In this document: piece after piece, positions 8,666 to 16,893 of the stretch
Position numbering within the stretch: position 1 is the first letter of the stretch
Layout of the letters: each line of letters opens with the position of its first letter
Origin: Streptomyces griseochromogenes
GTDB lineage: Bacteria > Actinomycetota > Actinomycetes > Streptomycetales > Streptomycetaceae
NCBI RefSeq assembly: GCF_001542625.1
Contig: NZ_CP016279.1
Coordinates: 5,766,001 to 5,830,000 of the forward strand
DNA: 64,000 bases
Direction: 5' to 3'
Program-made: the position numbers and the translations under genes
Notes under the pieces: generated by a model
Seen by the model: the letters and a program-made list of their open reading frames with translations, nothing else
Told to the model about the DNA's origin: nothing
Databases searched by the model: none

Positions 8666-9189
8666 CTCGCTCGAACGTTCTCACCCGGCTCATGCGCCCT
8701 GCGACCACCCCGAACCTTCGCGAGTTGGCGTTGGACAGCGCTGCCGCTCTCCGAGCGATGTGGACCGGCTGTCGGTGCCAGGTGAGTCTTCTGGCATGAC
8801 CAGCACGACCCTTGCCAGTGGTCCGTCTTCAGCTCACGCAAAAGCAACCGTTCACCCGGACCTGACGGCACGGTCAAACCCGCCGGAGTCCCCCGACGTC
8901 GCCTGCCAATCGAACGGCCGCAGGGAACACCCCTACGTCACCACTCCTCAACCGGAAGGCTCCCGCGAGCAGCTTGCTCTCGGGAGCTTCCCCGCACGCG
9001 ATCGTCGCCGACCCCGAGGCCTGGTCCATATGGACCAGGGCTGTCCGGGCGATCATGCGATTACGCCTTGCCCGATTGTTGATGTGAGCAAGGAGATGGC
9101 CCGTTGCGCGGCCACGAACCCACTCTCACCATCCCCGGCAGCTGCACCAGGCACAGGCCGGTTGTGTGACCAACCACCAAGGCTCCTCC
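8666..9189. other. Intergenic region containing a strong hairpin
   Basis: No gene is supported here. The only clear structure is the hairpin at 8953-8991; the rest shows nothing recognisable. Confidence 0.5.
8953..8991. terminator. Hairpin, probable bidirectional terminator
   Basis: GCTCCCGCGAGC (8959-8970) pairs with GCTCTCGGGAGC (8976-8987) across a 5-base AGCTT loop, with one mismatch. The stem extends outward through GGAA/TTCC with one bulged base. It lies between the convergent genes ending at 8665 and 9190. There is no long T run, as is usual in high-GC actinomycetes. Confidence 0.55.
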
Positions 9190-9573
9190 TCAGCCCTCCG
9201 CCCAGGCTTCTTCCTCCGCGCGTGCCGTGTCGTAGTCCCGACGGGCAGCGGTGACCTGGGGCAGGTGGGCGTCGGACCAGCCCGCGATGGCGTCGAAGAC
9301 GGGGACGAGGGTGCGGCCCAGCTCACTGATGGCGTACTCGACCCTCGGCGGGATCTCGGCATGGTAGGTGCGGGTGATCAGGCCGTCCCGTTCCAGCTGG
9401 CGCAGGCGCTGGGTGAGCACTTTCGGCGTGATCGTCGGCAGGAGCCGCTGTAGTTCGTTGAAACGCGAGCGTCCGTGGTGTTCGAGGGCCCACAGGATCG
9501 GGGTGGTCCAGCGGCTGAACACCAGCTCCACCACCGGGTTGATCGGGCACGCCTGCTGCGCCGGATCGGTCAC
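9190..9573 (-). CDS. HxlR-family transcriptional regulator
   Basis: A 127-residue protein from GTG 9573, preceded by GGAAGGA at good spacing. The start cysteine region (QQACPINPVVELVFSRWTTP) and winged helix (RSRFNELQRLLPTITPKVLT, then QRLRQLERDGLITR) are the HxlR signature. The wing and C-terminus (PPRVEYAISELGRTLVPVFD) are complete. HxlR proteins often respond to redox or electrophile stress through the N-terminal cysteine. Divergent to it are the luciferase-domain gene, then an azoreductase and a membrane protein, which are likely targets. Confidence 0.9.
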   Translation of the reverse strand: MTDPAQQACPINPVVELVFSRWTTPILWALEHHGRSRFNELQRLLPTITPKVLTQRLRQLERDGLITRTYHAEIPPRVEYAISELGRTLVPVFDAIAGWSDAHLPQVTAARRDYDTARAEEEAWAEG

Positions 9574-9613
9574 GGCACTGTTCCTTCCGCTTGCGCCCGC
9601 ACTGCCCGTACTC

Positions 9614-9646
9614 AGTGGTCGGGGCACTTTCCTAGAGGAAACCACT
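9614..9646. promoter_or_regulatory. Palindromic operator candidate upstream of HxlR gene
   Basis: TTTCCT-AG-AGGAAA (9628-9641) lies within a wider imperfect inverted repeat with outer arms AGTGGT (9614-9619) and ACCACT (9641-9646). It sits about 40 bases upstream of the HxlR start, between divergent genes, and is a plausible binding site for HxlR. Confidence 0.45.
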
Positions 9647-9768
9647 ATCCCGAGGATACTAGCTTGGTGGTGTCAGCGAGCGAGCCGACAGCAAGCCGGA
9701 CCGCTCGACGATCGGATGGCGACCCGTCGTACCGATGGGCCGTCCGCACTGCCGAAAGAGGCACCACC

Positions 9769-10257
9769 ATGACGTTCCCCGCGCTGCCCGAGCGTGCGGG
9801 TGACCGGCCCGAGACCGGGCCCGAGGTCCCGCACCTGCAGCTCACCCAGCCCAGCCCGCCGCAGATCAAGGAGGCATTGCGGCGGTGGATGGCCACCGCG
9901 CTTCCCGGCACCGTCCCGGGCCGCAGCGAGATCTCCGTTCCCAGCACGTGGGCGGTGTTCCTCAGCGATGCCGCCCCTGCCCGCGGTGCCCGGCTGTTCC
10001 TGCCGCGCGGGAACGCGGAGTTCGTGCACCTGCACGCCGACGGCAGCCTGCACCTGGCCCTGAACCCGGACGACCACGCCGCGTTCCTGGCCTCCGGATG
10101 GGGCGAGAGGCACCCGCTCTACGACCGTGGCGCCAATGTCGTCATGCTCTACGCCCCGCGCGATAAGGCCGAACTGGAGGTGGCCAAGAAGGTCATCGCC
10201 GCTTCCTACCAGTACGCCACCGGCCACGCACCGACCGCCGGGCCCGCGGCGGCCTGA
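9769..10257 (+). CDS. Luciferase-domain (DUF5519-type) protein
   Basis: A 162-residue protein from ATG 9769 with AAAGAGG upstream. The core (SEISVPSTWAVFLSDAAPAR, GNAEFVHLHADGSLHLALNP, ASGWGERHPLYDR, NVVMLYAPRDKAELEVAKKV) matches the small luciferase-domain family found widely in bacteria, whose function in actinomycetes is not established. The name comes from a domain in Renilla-type luciferase-related proteins and does not imply light production. It is the first gene downstream of the HxlR-controlled intergenic region, followed by azoreductase and a membrane protein in the same direction. Confidence 0.75.
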   Translation: MTFPALPERAGDRPETGPEVPHLQLTQPSPPQIKEALRRWMATALPGTVPGRSEISVPSTWAVFLSDAAPARGARLFLPRGNAEFVHLHADGSLHLALNPDDHAAFLASGWGERHPLYDRGANVVMLYAPRDKAELEVAKKVIAASYQYATGHAPTAGPAAA

Positions 10258-10273
10258 CCGCTCTCCCCACCCC

Positions 10274-10291
10274 GCGCCGGGACGTCGGCGC
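10274..10291 (+). terminator. Small GC-rich hairpin after luciferase-domain gene
   Basis: GCGCCG (10274-10279) and CGGCGC (10286-10291) form a perfect 6-base stem over a GGACGT loop, 17 bases after the stop codon. It may be a weak terminator or attenuator ahead of the azoreductase gene. Confidence 0.35.
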
Positions 10292-10456
10292 AGGTGACCG
10301 GCACGGCCGACGTACCCCCCACCGAGGGCTGCGTCGAAGCAGCCGCCAGGACCCCGTACGGCATCGACGCAGTCACCTCACCCACACCACACCAGCCCAG
10401 CCTGCGGCTTTGCCCTGCCCATTTCCCGTTCTCCACCGACCAGCAAGGGCTCCTCC

Positions 10457-11095
10457 ATGTCCTACCTGCTCCACATCGACTCCTCCTCGCTCGGCGCCGA
10501 TTCGGTCTCGTCCCAGGTCGCCCGCTCCTTCCGGGACACCTGGAGCGCGCCGGTCGTCCACCGGGACCTGGCCGCCTCGCCCGTACCCCACCTGGACGCG
10601 GCGGGCATAGCGGCCTGGGGCACCGACCCCGCCCGGCACACTCCGGAACAAGCCGCGGCCGCCGCGGTCCAGGACGAACTCATCGAGGAGTTCCTCGGCG
10701 CGAGCGCCTACCTGTTCACCGTGCCCATGTACAACCTCACGATGCCTTCGGCGTTCAAGGCATGGCTTGACCAGGTCATCGTCAAGGGCCGCACCTTCGG
10801 ACTCCCCGACGGTCCCGCGGCGTCCGGCCGTCCGGCCCTGGTGATCTCGGCACGCGGCGGCGGTTACGGCCCCGGCACCCCCAACCACGGCAAGGACTTC
10901 GTCGTGCCCGCGCTGGAGACGATCCTGCACGACATGCTCGGCCTCGAAGTCACCTCGCTCACACCCGAGTTGACCATGGCGCCCGTCGTCCCGGCGCTGA
11001 CCCACCTGATCCCGCTTCACGAGGCGTCCCTGACCGACGCGCACCAGCAGGCTCGTCGGCAGGCCAAGACGTTCCGCGATCAGGTCGCCGCCTGA
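10457..11095 (+). CDS. FMN-dependent NADH-azoreductase family protein
   Basis: A 212-residue flavodoxin-fold protein of the AzoR/AcpD family. The N-terminal FMN phosphate loop is IDSSSLGADSVSSQVARSFR. The second FMN loop is AYLFTVPMYNLTMPSAFKAW, with the MYN..MP signature, and ISARGGGYGPGTPNHGKDF is the third. Family members are cytoplasmic homodimers that reduce quinones and azo compounds with NADH. It lies between the luciferase-domain gene and a four-helix membrane protein and probably shares HxlR control, which is a common pairing for redox-responsive reductases. Confidence 0.9.
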   Translation: MSYLLHIDSSSLGADSVSSQVARSFRDTWSAPVVHRDLAASPVPHLDAAGIAAWGTDPARHTPEQAAAAAVQDELIEEFLGASAYLFTVPMYNLTMPSAFKAWLDQVIVKGRTFGLPDGPAASGRPALVISARGGGYGPGTPNHGKDFVVPALETILHDMLGLEVTSLTPELTMAPVVPALTHLIPLHEASLTDAHQQARRQAKTFRDQVAA

Positions 11096-11156
11096 CCCGT
11101 TCCGGGACCCGCCACCCCGCCCGTTCACACACCACTCACCCTTGAGGAGAAACCCC

Positions 11157-11570
11157 ATGCCCAAGATCACCACTGGAAGGGTCCTGCTGACCCTCACTTC
11201 ACTGGTCACCATGACCGGCGCCTACATCGCGGACTGGAACAAGACCCACATCTACAACCCCAACTGGCCGCCGCACGCCAAGTTCCACAACGCCCAGACC
11301 ATGAGCATGGGCGCCGCACTCGGCCTGATCGGCCTGTACCTGCTGTGGGTGCACCGGGGCGCCTGGACGCGCTCCCTGGTCCAGGTCATCGTCGTTGCCG
11401 AGTCGCTGTACTGGATCACTCAGCTGTCGGCGATCCTCTACCCCGGCACCGCCCTCGTCGACGGCGACTGGGTTCCGCCCATCCAGCCGGCCCTCGCCAC
11501 AACCATGCTGGCCCTCAACGCACTCGCGTACTTCCTCGAGCACCGACGTCTGGAGCACCACACCGCTTAG
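11157..11570 (+). CDS. Four-helix integral membrane protein
   Basis: A 137-residue protein from ATG 11157 with GAGGAGA upstream, 61 bases after the azoreductase stop. Four membrane helices are visible: LLTLTSLVTMTGAYIADWN, MSMGAALGLIGLYLLWVHRG, QVIVVAESLYWITQLSAILY and QPALATTMLALNALAYFLEH. The loop after helix one carries conserved-looking aromatic and histidine residues (YNPNWPPHAKFHNAQT). No function is recognised. The layout (HxlR, reductase, small membrane protein) suggests a stress-responsive operon. Confidence 0.75.
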   Translation: MPKITTGRVLLTLTSLVTMTGAYIADWNKTHIYNPNWPPHAKFHNAQTMSMGAALGLIGLYLLWVHRGAWTRSLVQVIVVAESLYWITQLSAILYPGTALVDGDWVPPIQPALATTMLALNALAYFLEHRRLEHHTA

Positions 11571-11585
11571 CACTCGTCCCGGCAG

Positions 11586-12545
11586 TCATGAATGAAGCCA
11601 GATCACCAGGGCTGCCGCAGTAGCGGTGCCGAGGTATGGACATAGCCACGCTTGTCATAGCGAGTCGCCACGGCCCGGGACTGCTTCAGCCTGTTGATCG
11701 CCCGCTCAACGGTATTGCGGTTCCTGTACCGCTCCTCGTCGAAGCCAGGCGGCGTCCACCGCGCGAACCCTTGCGCAGGCGGGCTGCCTGGCTGTCGGAC
11801 TTCTCCGGGATGGTGTGCCGGATACCCCGGCGCCGCAGGCAGGTGCGGCATGGCCCGTTGCTGTACGCCTTGTCCGCTGCCAGACTGCCGGGCTTCGCGC
11901 GAGGCCTGCCCGGCCCGATCCGTGGGACGCGGATTTTCCCCAGCACCGCCGTGAACTGGGTGCAGTCCGCCCGTTGTCCGCCGGTGACGAGCAGGGACAG
12001 CGGGCGGCAGCGGCCGTCGGCGGTCAGGTGGAGCTTGCTGGTGAGCCCGCCACGCGAGCCACCCAGGCCCTCACTCCCTGCGCCACCTCCACCAAACGGG
12101 CGGGCAGGCTCTGCCTCGGCGTCTCGCCCTGATGTTCTCTTCCGTCTGCCCCTTTGAAGCAGGTGCCGGAGGCGGATCGGTACGGGCGCCGGCCGCGTGC
12201 TGGTGGGCGCGGACGATAGTGGAGTCGACCGAGATGTCCCAGTCGACATCTCCCGCGGCGTCAGCCGCGGCCTGCACCTGCTGCGGCAGACGCTCCCAGG
12301 TGCCGTCTGCCGACCACAGCCGGTGGCGTTCATACACCGTCTTCCACGGCCCGAACCGCTCCGGTAGATCCCGCCACTGCACCCCAGTCCGCACCCGGTG
12401 CAGAATCCCGTCAATCACCTGCCGGTGATTTCGCCCCCGGACAAGTCCTAGGCCGCCACGATCGCCGACGACGTGCAGTCCCGCCCCTTCCGCGTGCTGT
12501 CGGCCCACCGTCACCGATCCGCGATCGCAAGGCAGCAGGTGAGTT
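11586..12545 (-). mobile_element. Decayed IS5-family insertion sequence (transposase with several frameshifts)
   Basis: The minus strand encodes a DDE transposase of the IS5 family spread over at least three frames. RTGVQWRDLPERFGPWKTVY, VDWDISVDSTIVRAHQHAAG and a KGQTEENI tail lie in one frame. [20 protein letters not shown] and [20 protein letters not shown] lie in a second. [20 protein letters not shown] and [16 protein letters not shown] lie in a third. A further shift is needed to reach the normal C-terminus [16 protein letters not shown], which stops at 11586. One shift could be programmed, but not all, so the element is dead. The N-terminus and terminal repeats could not be placed, so the right boundary is approximate. 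Confidence 0.75.
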
Positions 12546-12744
12546 CCCGGAAACGTCGCGTTCACGACAGTGGGAATCGGCGGTAACAGGCGCTTTCTAG
12601 CGTGGCTGGCCCTGGGATCAATAGCGCGTTCACGGCCGCATGTGACCCATGACGGTCCGTCGACTCCCCGTCCTGCCGATGACGCGAAGCGGGGGCTCTT
12701 CCCAGCATCGAAGCACCCGCACCAGCACCGCCGGGAGGCGCGAC

Positions 12745-14394
12745 ATGAGCACCACGGAGTCACGGCCGGCGACGGCAGGCACGACGAAGACCACCGCCGA
12801 CCAGGCGGTCAAGGAGACACTGGAGGACTACACCCTCCGTTTCGCGCCCCGCAGTTACCGCCGCTGGACACCCATGGTCGTGGCGACCACCGCGCTCGGC
12901 GGCATCGCCTACATGGCCGACTTCTCCATCGGCGCCGGCATCGGCCTGGCCCACGGCACCGGCAACGCGCTCGTCGCCATCGCGGTGGCCGCCGTCGTCA
13001 TCTTCATCACCGGCTTCCCCCTCGCCTACTACGGCGCCCGCTACAACATCGACCTCGACCTGATCACCCGCGGCTCCGGGTTCGGCTACTACGGCTCGGT
13101 CCTCACCAGCGTCATCTTCGCCAGCTTCACCTTCATCTTCTTCGCCCTCGAGGGCTCGATCATGGCTCAGGGCCTCAAGCTGGGCCTCGGACTGCCGCTG
13201 TGGCTGGGCTACCTGGTCTCCACGCTGATGGTCATCCCGCTGGTGATCTACGGCATGAAGGCGCTCAGCAAACTCCAGGTGTGGACGACCCCGATCTGGC
13301 TGCTGCTGATGGTCGGCCCGCTCGTCTACCTGGTCACGAACGACCCCGGCACCGTCGACCGCTTCCTCGCCTACGCCGGCACGGACGGCGACGGCGGTGT
13401 GAACACCCCCTCGGTCCTGCTCGGCGCGGGTGTCTGTCTCTCCCTCATCGCACAGATCGGCGAGCAGATCGACTATCTGCGCTTCATGCCGCCCAAGACC
13501 GAGACGAACAAGCGCACTTGGTGGACCGCCGTGGTGATGGCCGGCCCCGGCTGGGTGGTGCTCGGCGCGCTGAAGCAGGCCATCGGCGTCTTCCTCGCGG
13601 TGTACATCCTCGCGAAGGTCGGTCCGGCCGCCGCGACCGAGCCGATCCAGCAGTTCCGCGGCGCCTTCGACGCGATGATGCCCTCCTGGATGGTCATCCC
13701 GCTCGCCGTCGCCCTGGTCGTCATCAGCCAGATCAAGATCAACGTGACTAACGCGTACTCCGGTTCGCTGGCCTGGACGAACTCCTTCACCCGCGTCACC
13801 AAGCACTACCCCGGGCGCATGGTCTTCGTCCTGGTCAACCTGGGCTTCGCGCTCTGTCTGATGGAAGCCGACATGTTCAGCTTCCTCAACAGCATCCTGG
13901 GCTTCTACTCGAACTGCGCGATCGCCTGGGTGGTCACCGTCGCCACCGACATCGGCATCAACAAGTACCTGCTGAAGCTGTCCCCGCTCCAGCCGGAGTT
14001 CCGCCGGGGCATGCTCCATGCCGTCAACCCGGTCGGCGTCGTGGCCTTCGTCGCCGCCTCCGGCCTGTCGATCGCCATGTACTTCCACCTGCTGGGCGAC
14101 ACCCTCCAGCCGTACTCCCCCGTCGCCGCGGCCGTCATCGCCTTCGTCCTCACCCCCCTGACGGCCATCGTCACCAAGGGCAGGTATTACCTCCGCCGCA
14201 CCGACGACGGCATAGACGAGCCCCTCCTCGACGAGGACGGCAACCCGAGCGCGGCCACCCTCGACTGCCACGTCTGCCACCAGCCTTACGAACGCCCAGA
14301 CCTCGCCGCCTGTGCCACCCACAACGCGATGGTCTGCTCCCTGTGCCTGAGCACCGACAAGATCGGCGACCACGTGCTGCCGGCCGCTGCCTAG
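12745..14394 (+). CDS. NCS1-family nucleobase/cation symporter with C-terminal Cys-rich tail
   Basis: A 549-residue protein from ATG 12745 (GGGAGG upstream). About twelve membrane helices cover residues 50-500, with features of the NCS1 purine-cytosine permease family: LGGIAYMADFSIGAGIGLAH, DLITRGSGFGYYGSVLTS, QIGEQIDYLRFMPPKT and INVTNAYSGSLAWTNSF. It probably imports a purine, pyrimidine, allantoin or hydantoin-like compound with a cation. The last 45 residues form a hydrophilic tail with two CxxC pairs (DCHVCHQPYE and MVCSLCLS) plus a histidine, like a small zinc-binding knuckle. That is unusual for a permease. The gene stands alone between the dead IS and the convergent ctaG-like gene. 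Confidence 0.9.
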   Translation: MSTTESRPATAGTTKTTADQAVKETLEDYTLRFAPRSYRRWTPMVVATTALGGIAYMADFSIGAGIGLAHGTGNALVAIAVAAVVIFITGFPLAYYGARYNIDLDLITRGSGFGYYGSVLTSVIFASFTFIFFALEGSIMAQGLKLGLGLPLWLGYLVSTLMVIPLVIYGMKALSKLQVWTTPIWLLLMVGPLVYLVTNDPGTVDRFLAYAGTDGDGGVNTPSVLLGAGVCLSLIAQIGEQIDYLRFMPPKTETNKRTWWTAVVMAGPGWVVLGALKQAIGVFLAVYILAKVGPAAATEPIQQFRGAFDAMMPSWMVIPLAVALVVISQIKINVTNAYSGSLAWTNSFTRVTKHYPGRMVFVLVNLGFALCLMEADMFSFLNSILGFYSNCAIAWVVTVATDIGINKYLLKLSPLQPEFRRGMLHAVNPVGVVAFVAASGLSIAMYFHLLGDTLQPYSPVAAAVIAFVLTPLTAIVTKGRYYLRRTDDGIDEPLLDEDGNPSAATLDCHVCHQPYERPDLAACATHNAMVCSLCLSTDKIGDHVLPAAA

Positions 14395-14462
14395 ATCACA
14401 TCAGCAGCCCGTCTCTGCCCATCGCACGAGCCCTGGGAGGCGACCTTGCTTCCGGGTACTGG

Positions 14463-15479
14463 TCAGTCGTCCGCGTGCTGGCGTCGGATCCTGGCGGCCA
14501 CGTCGTTCTGCTCCGTCTCCCACCAGGGACGTACCCGTTCGGGGGACGGTGCCGGGCTGTGGTCTCCCGCGGGCGCGGGGACGACGGCGAGTTCGGCGTC
14601 CAGGCGGCGGTCCAGCGCCGTGGTCTGGGCCCGTTCGGCGCGCGCCCACTGATACAGGATCGCCAGCAGGAAGGGCAGCGCGACCAGTTCGGCGATGCTG
14701 ATCATCGCGCCGCCGCCGATCTGCTGGTCGTGCTGGACGTCCGGCGACCAGGACGGCGCGTGGTGCAGATACCAGGAACCCGCGATCAGTGAGCCGTGCG
14801 TCATGACGACGACGCCGGGGACCGCGTCGACGATACCGTCCAGGAAGATCAGCGCCGCCCGCACCGGATGCGTGCACCAGGTCGGCAGCGCCTCCTCGTG
14901 CGTCAGCACGGGTACGACGACCAGGCAGCCGGCCGCCACCAGGTGCAGATACATCAACTCGTGCAGCCAGCCCACGCGTAGGGCGGTGGCGAAGTACGGC
15001 GTGAAGTAGACGGTCAGCTCGGTTCCCAGCACCAGGGCCGTACTCACCAAGGGAAACGTCAGCGTACGCACCACCCGGCTCGTCATCGCCCGTCGGAGCC
15101 GCCCGGCGGCCCCCTCCGGCAGCGCTTCGAAAGCCAGCCGCAGCGGATCGCCGAGGGCCAGGCCCAGAGGCACGACCAGATCGAGCAGGATGTTCTGCAC
15201 GGCGGCGGGCCAGAACAGCACGTGGTCGTACACCGCGAGCCCGGACATCGTGGCCGTCACCAGACCACCGAGCCCGATCAGTACGAAGGCGGCGACACAG
15301 GCGGGCGGCCAGGGCTCGCCGCGCCCACGCAGCCGGGCCACGCCCCAGCCGTAGAGCACCCCCAGAGCACTGACCAGCAGCAGCGCGGGAACGTCCAGCT
15401 GCCACGAGGACAACAGCCGCCCGGCAGTCAGCTCCGCGAGCCGCCCTGCCGATTGAACGGTCACCGCCTGACCAACCAT
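14463..15479 (-). CDS. CtaG-like cytochrome c oxidase assembly family membrane protein
   Basis: A 338-residue protein with about eight membrane helices. Family features include GLVTATMSGLAVYDHVLFWP, AVQNILLDLVVPLGLALGDP, FTPYFATALRVGWLHELMYL, DGIVDAVPGVVVMTHGSLIA and DQQIGGGAMISIAELVALPF, as in the caa3-type CtaG family (unrelated to the copper chaperone Cox11). Conserved histidines in the helices are candidate metal ligands. The C-terminal 60 residues are polar. The gene converges on the NCS1 permease. In Streptomyces such proteins often occur outside oxidase operons and are linked to copper handling. Confidence 0.88.
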   Translation of the reverse strand: MVGQAVTVQSAGRLAELTAGRLLSSWQLDVPALLLVSALGVLYGWGVARLRGRGEPWPPACVAAFVLIGLGGLVTATMSGLAVYDHVLFWPAAVQNILLDLVVPLGLALGDPLRLAFEALPEGAAGRLRRAMTSRVVRTLTFPLVSTALVLGTELTVYFTPYFATALRVGWLHELMYLHLVAAGCLVVVPVLTHEEALPTWCTHPVRAALIFLDGIVDAVPGVVVMTHGSLIAGSWYLHHAPSWSPDVQHDQQIGGGAMISIAELVALPFLLAILYQWARAERAQTTALDRRLDAELAVVPAPAGDHSPAPSPERVRPWWETEQNDVAARIRRQHADD

Positions 15480-15597
15480 GCAGATCGCCCTCCTTCGGGT
15501 CTCATGGGACGAGTCACCTCAACTCCACAGCGGGACCGTAGTCCCCCAGCGGCCGCGGGCGCCGCAAGGGGTGTCCCACGGTGCGCCGGTGTCGAGG

Positions 15598-16893
15598 TCA
15601 CGCAAGGCCGAACCAGCCGAGCACCGTCTGGACGAGCAGAATGGTGGACATGGCGGCGACGCCGACGACCACGGCGGTGGCGATGACGCGGTAGCGCGGT
15701 CCGTTGGCGGCATCGCCGAGGACGGACCGGCGGTTGGTCAGGACCAGCAGGTAGACCAGGACGATCGGGCTGATCAGGCCCTGCAGGACCTGGGTGCCGA
15801 TGAGCAGCTGGATGACGTCGATGGGGGTCATGGCCACTGTGGCGCCCAGCACGATCTGGGCCGTGAACAGGCCCAGGAACAGCGGGGCGTCGCGGAAACT
15901 GCGGGACACCGAGCGTTCGACACCGGCGGCTTCCCCTATGGCGTAGCTCGCCGACAGCGGTACGACCGCCCCCGCCAGTGCCGACGCGCCGATCAGGCCC
16001 AGAGCGAAGAGAAGTTCGGCGTTCTGTCCGGCGACCGGTTTGAGCGCCTCGGCCGCCTGGGCGGCGGAGTCGAGCGGGCCGGTGCCACCGATGGCCGAGG
16101 CAGTGGCGACGATGATGGTCAGGCTGACGACGCAGGCGAAGACGGCGCCGAGGATCGCGTCGGCGCGAATGAGGGGGTAGTCGGCGGGCTTGGCGCCCCG
16201 GTCGACGACGCCCGCCGCCGCATAGAACTGCATGTACGGGCTGACCGTCGTACCGATCAGTGCGACCGCCAGCAGAATGAAGTCCTTGCTCGGCTCGACG
16301 TGCGGTACGACCAGATGGTGGCCGACGGCGCCCCAGTCCGGATGACCGAGGATCATCGCGATCGGGTACGCGAAGAACGCCAGCGACATGATCAGGAAGA
16401 TGCGTTCGGCCCAATGGTAGGAGCCGAACAGCACCAGCGCCCAAAGCAGGATCGCAGCGGGCGGGATGACCGCCCACTTGGGTACGCCGAGGAGTTCGAA
16501 AGCGGCGCCGATGCCCGCGAACTCACTGACGACCAAGCCCGTGTTGGCCAGCAGCAGGCAGAACACGGCGAGGGCGGTCAGGCGCAGGCTGAACTGTTCA
16601 CGGATCAGCGCGCCGAGGCCCTTGCCGGTGTGAGCACCGAGACGGACGGCCATCTCCTGCACCATCACCAGGGCGATGGTGACCAGCACCATGAAGAAGA
16701 GTGTGCCGTAGGTGAACTGGGAGCCGGCCGAGGCATAGGTGGCGATACCTGCGGCATCGTTGCCGGCATTGGCAGCGACCAGTCCGGGGCCGGCGATCGC
16801 CGCGACCATGGTGAGGCGCCGCCAACCTGTACGGCGCACCGGCGCCGCGGCAGGAGGGTTGGTCACGGTGATCGTGTCTTGGTCGCGGGTCAC
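15598..16893 (-). CDS. NRAMP-family divalent metal transporter
   Basis: A 431-residue protein from GTG 16893 with CCGGAGG eight bases upstream. The start overlaps the stop of the upstream gene by GTGA, indicating translational coupling. The NRAMP core is clear. Helix 1 reads AGPGLVAANAGNDAAGIATY, where the N/D positions correspond to the metal site. The conserved helix-6 region is ALIGTTVSPYMQFYAAAGVV. The classical DPGN motif is ANAGNDAAG here, so metal selectivity may differ from manganese/iron NRAMPs. The neighbouring PRC/MgtE_N/CBS protein suggests magnesium or manganese regulation. Confidence 0.9.
   Translation of the reverse strand: MTRDQDTITVTNPPAAAPVRRTGWRRLTMVAAIAGPGLVAANAGNDAAGIATYASAGSQFTYGTLFFMVLVTIALVMVQEMAVRLGAHTGKGLGALIREQFSLRLTALAVFCLLLANTGLVVSEFAGIGAAFELLGVPKWAVIPPAAILLWALVLFGSYHWAERIFLIMSLAFFAYPIAMILGHPDWGAVGHHLVVPHVEPSKDFILLAVALIGTTVSPYMQFYAAAGVVDRGAKPADYPLIRADAILGAVFACVVSLTIIVATASAIGGTGPLDSAAQAAEALKPVAGQNAELLFALGLIGASALAGAVVPLSASYAIGEAAGVERSVSRSFRDAPLFLGLFTAQIVLGATVAMTPIDVIQLLIGTQVLQGLISPIVLVYLLVLTNRRSVLGDAANGPRYRVIATAVVVGVAAMSTILLVQTVLGWFGLA

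Noticed and set aside
9769..10257. Light-producing luciferase
   Set aside because: The family name is historical; the small domain lacks features of bacterial LuxAB and no lux genes are nearby.
12760..14373. 537-codon open frame opposite the NCS1 permease
   Set aside because: It is the antisense of a clear membrane transporter; its composition is Asp/His/Gly/Arg-rich and fits an antisense shadow of high-GC codons.
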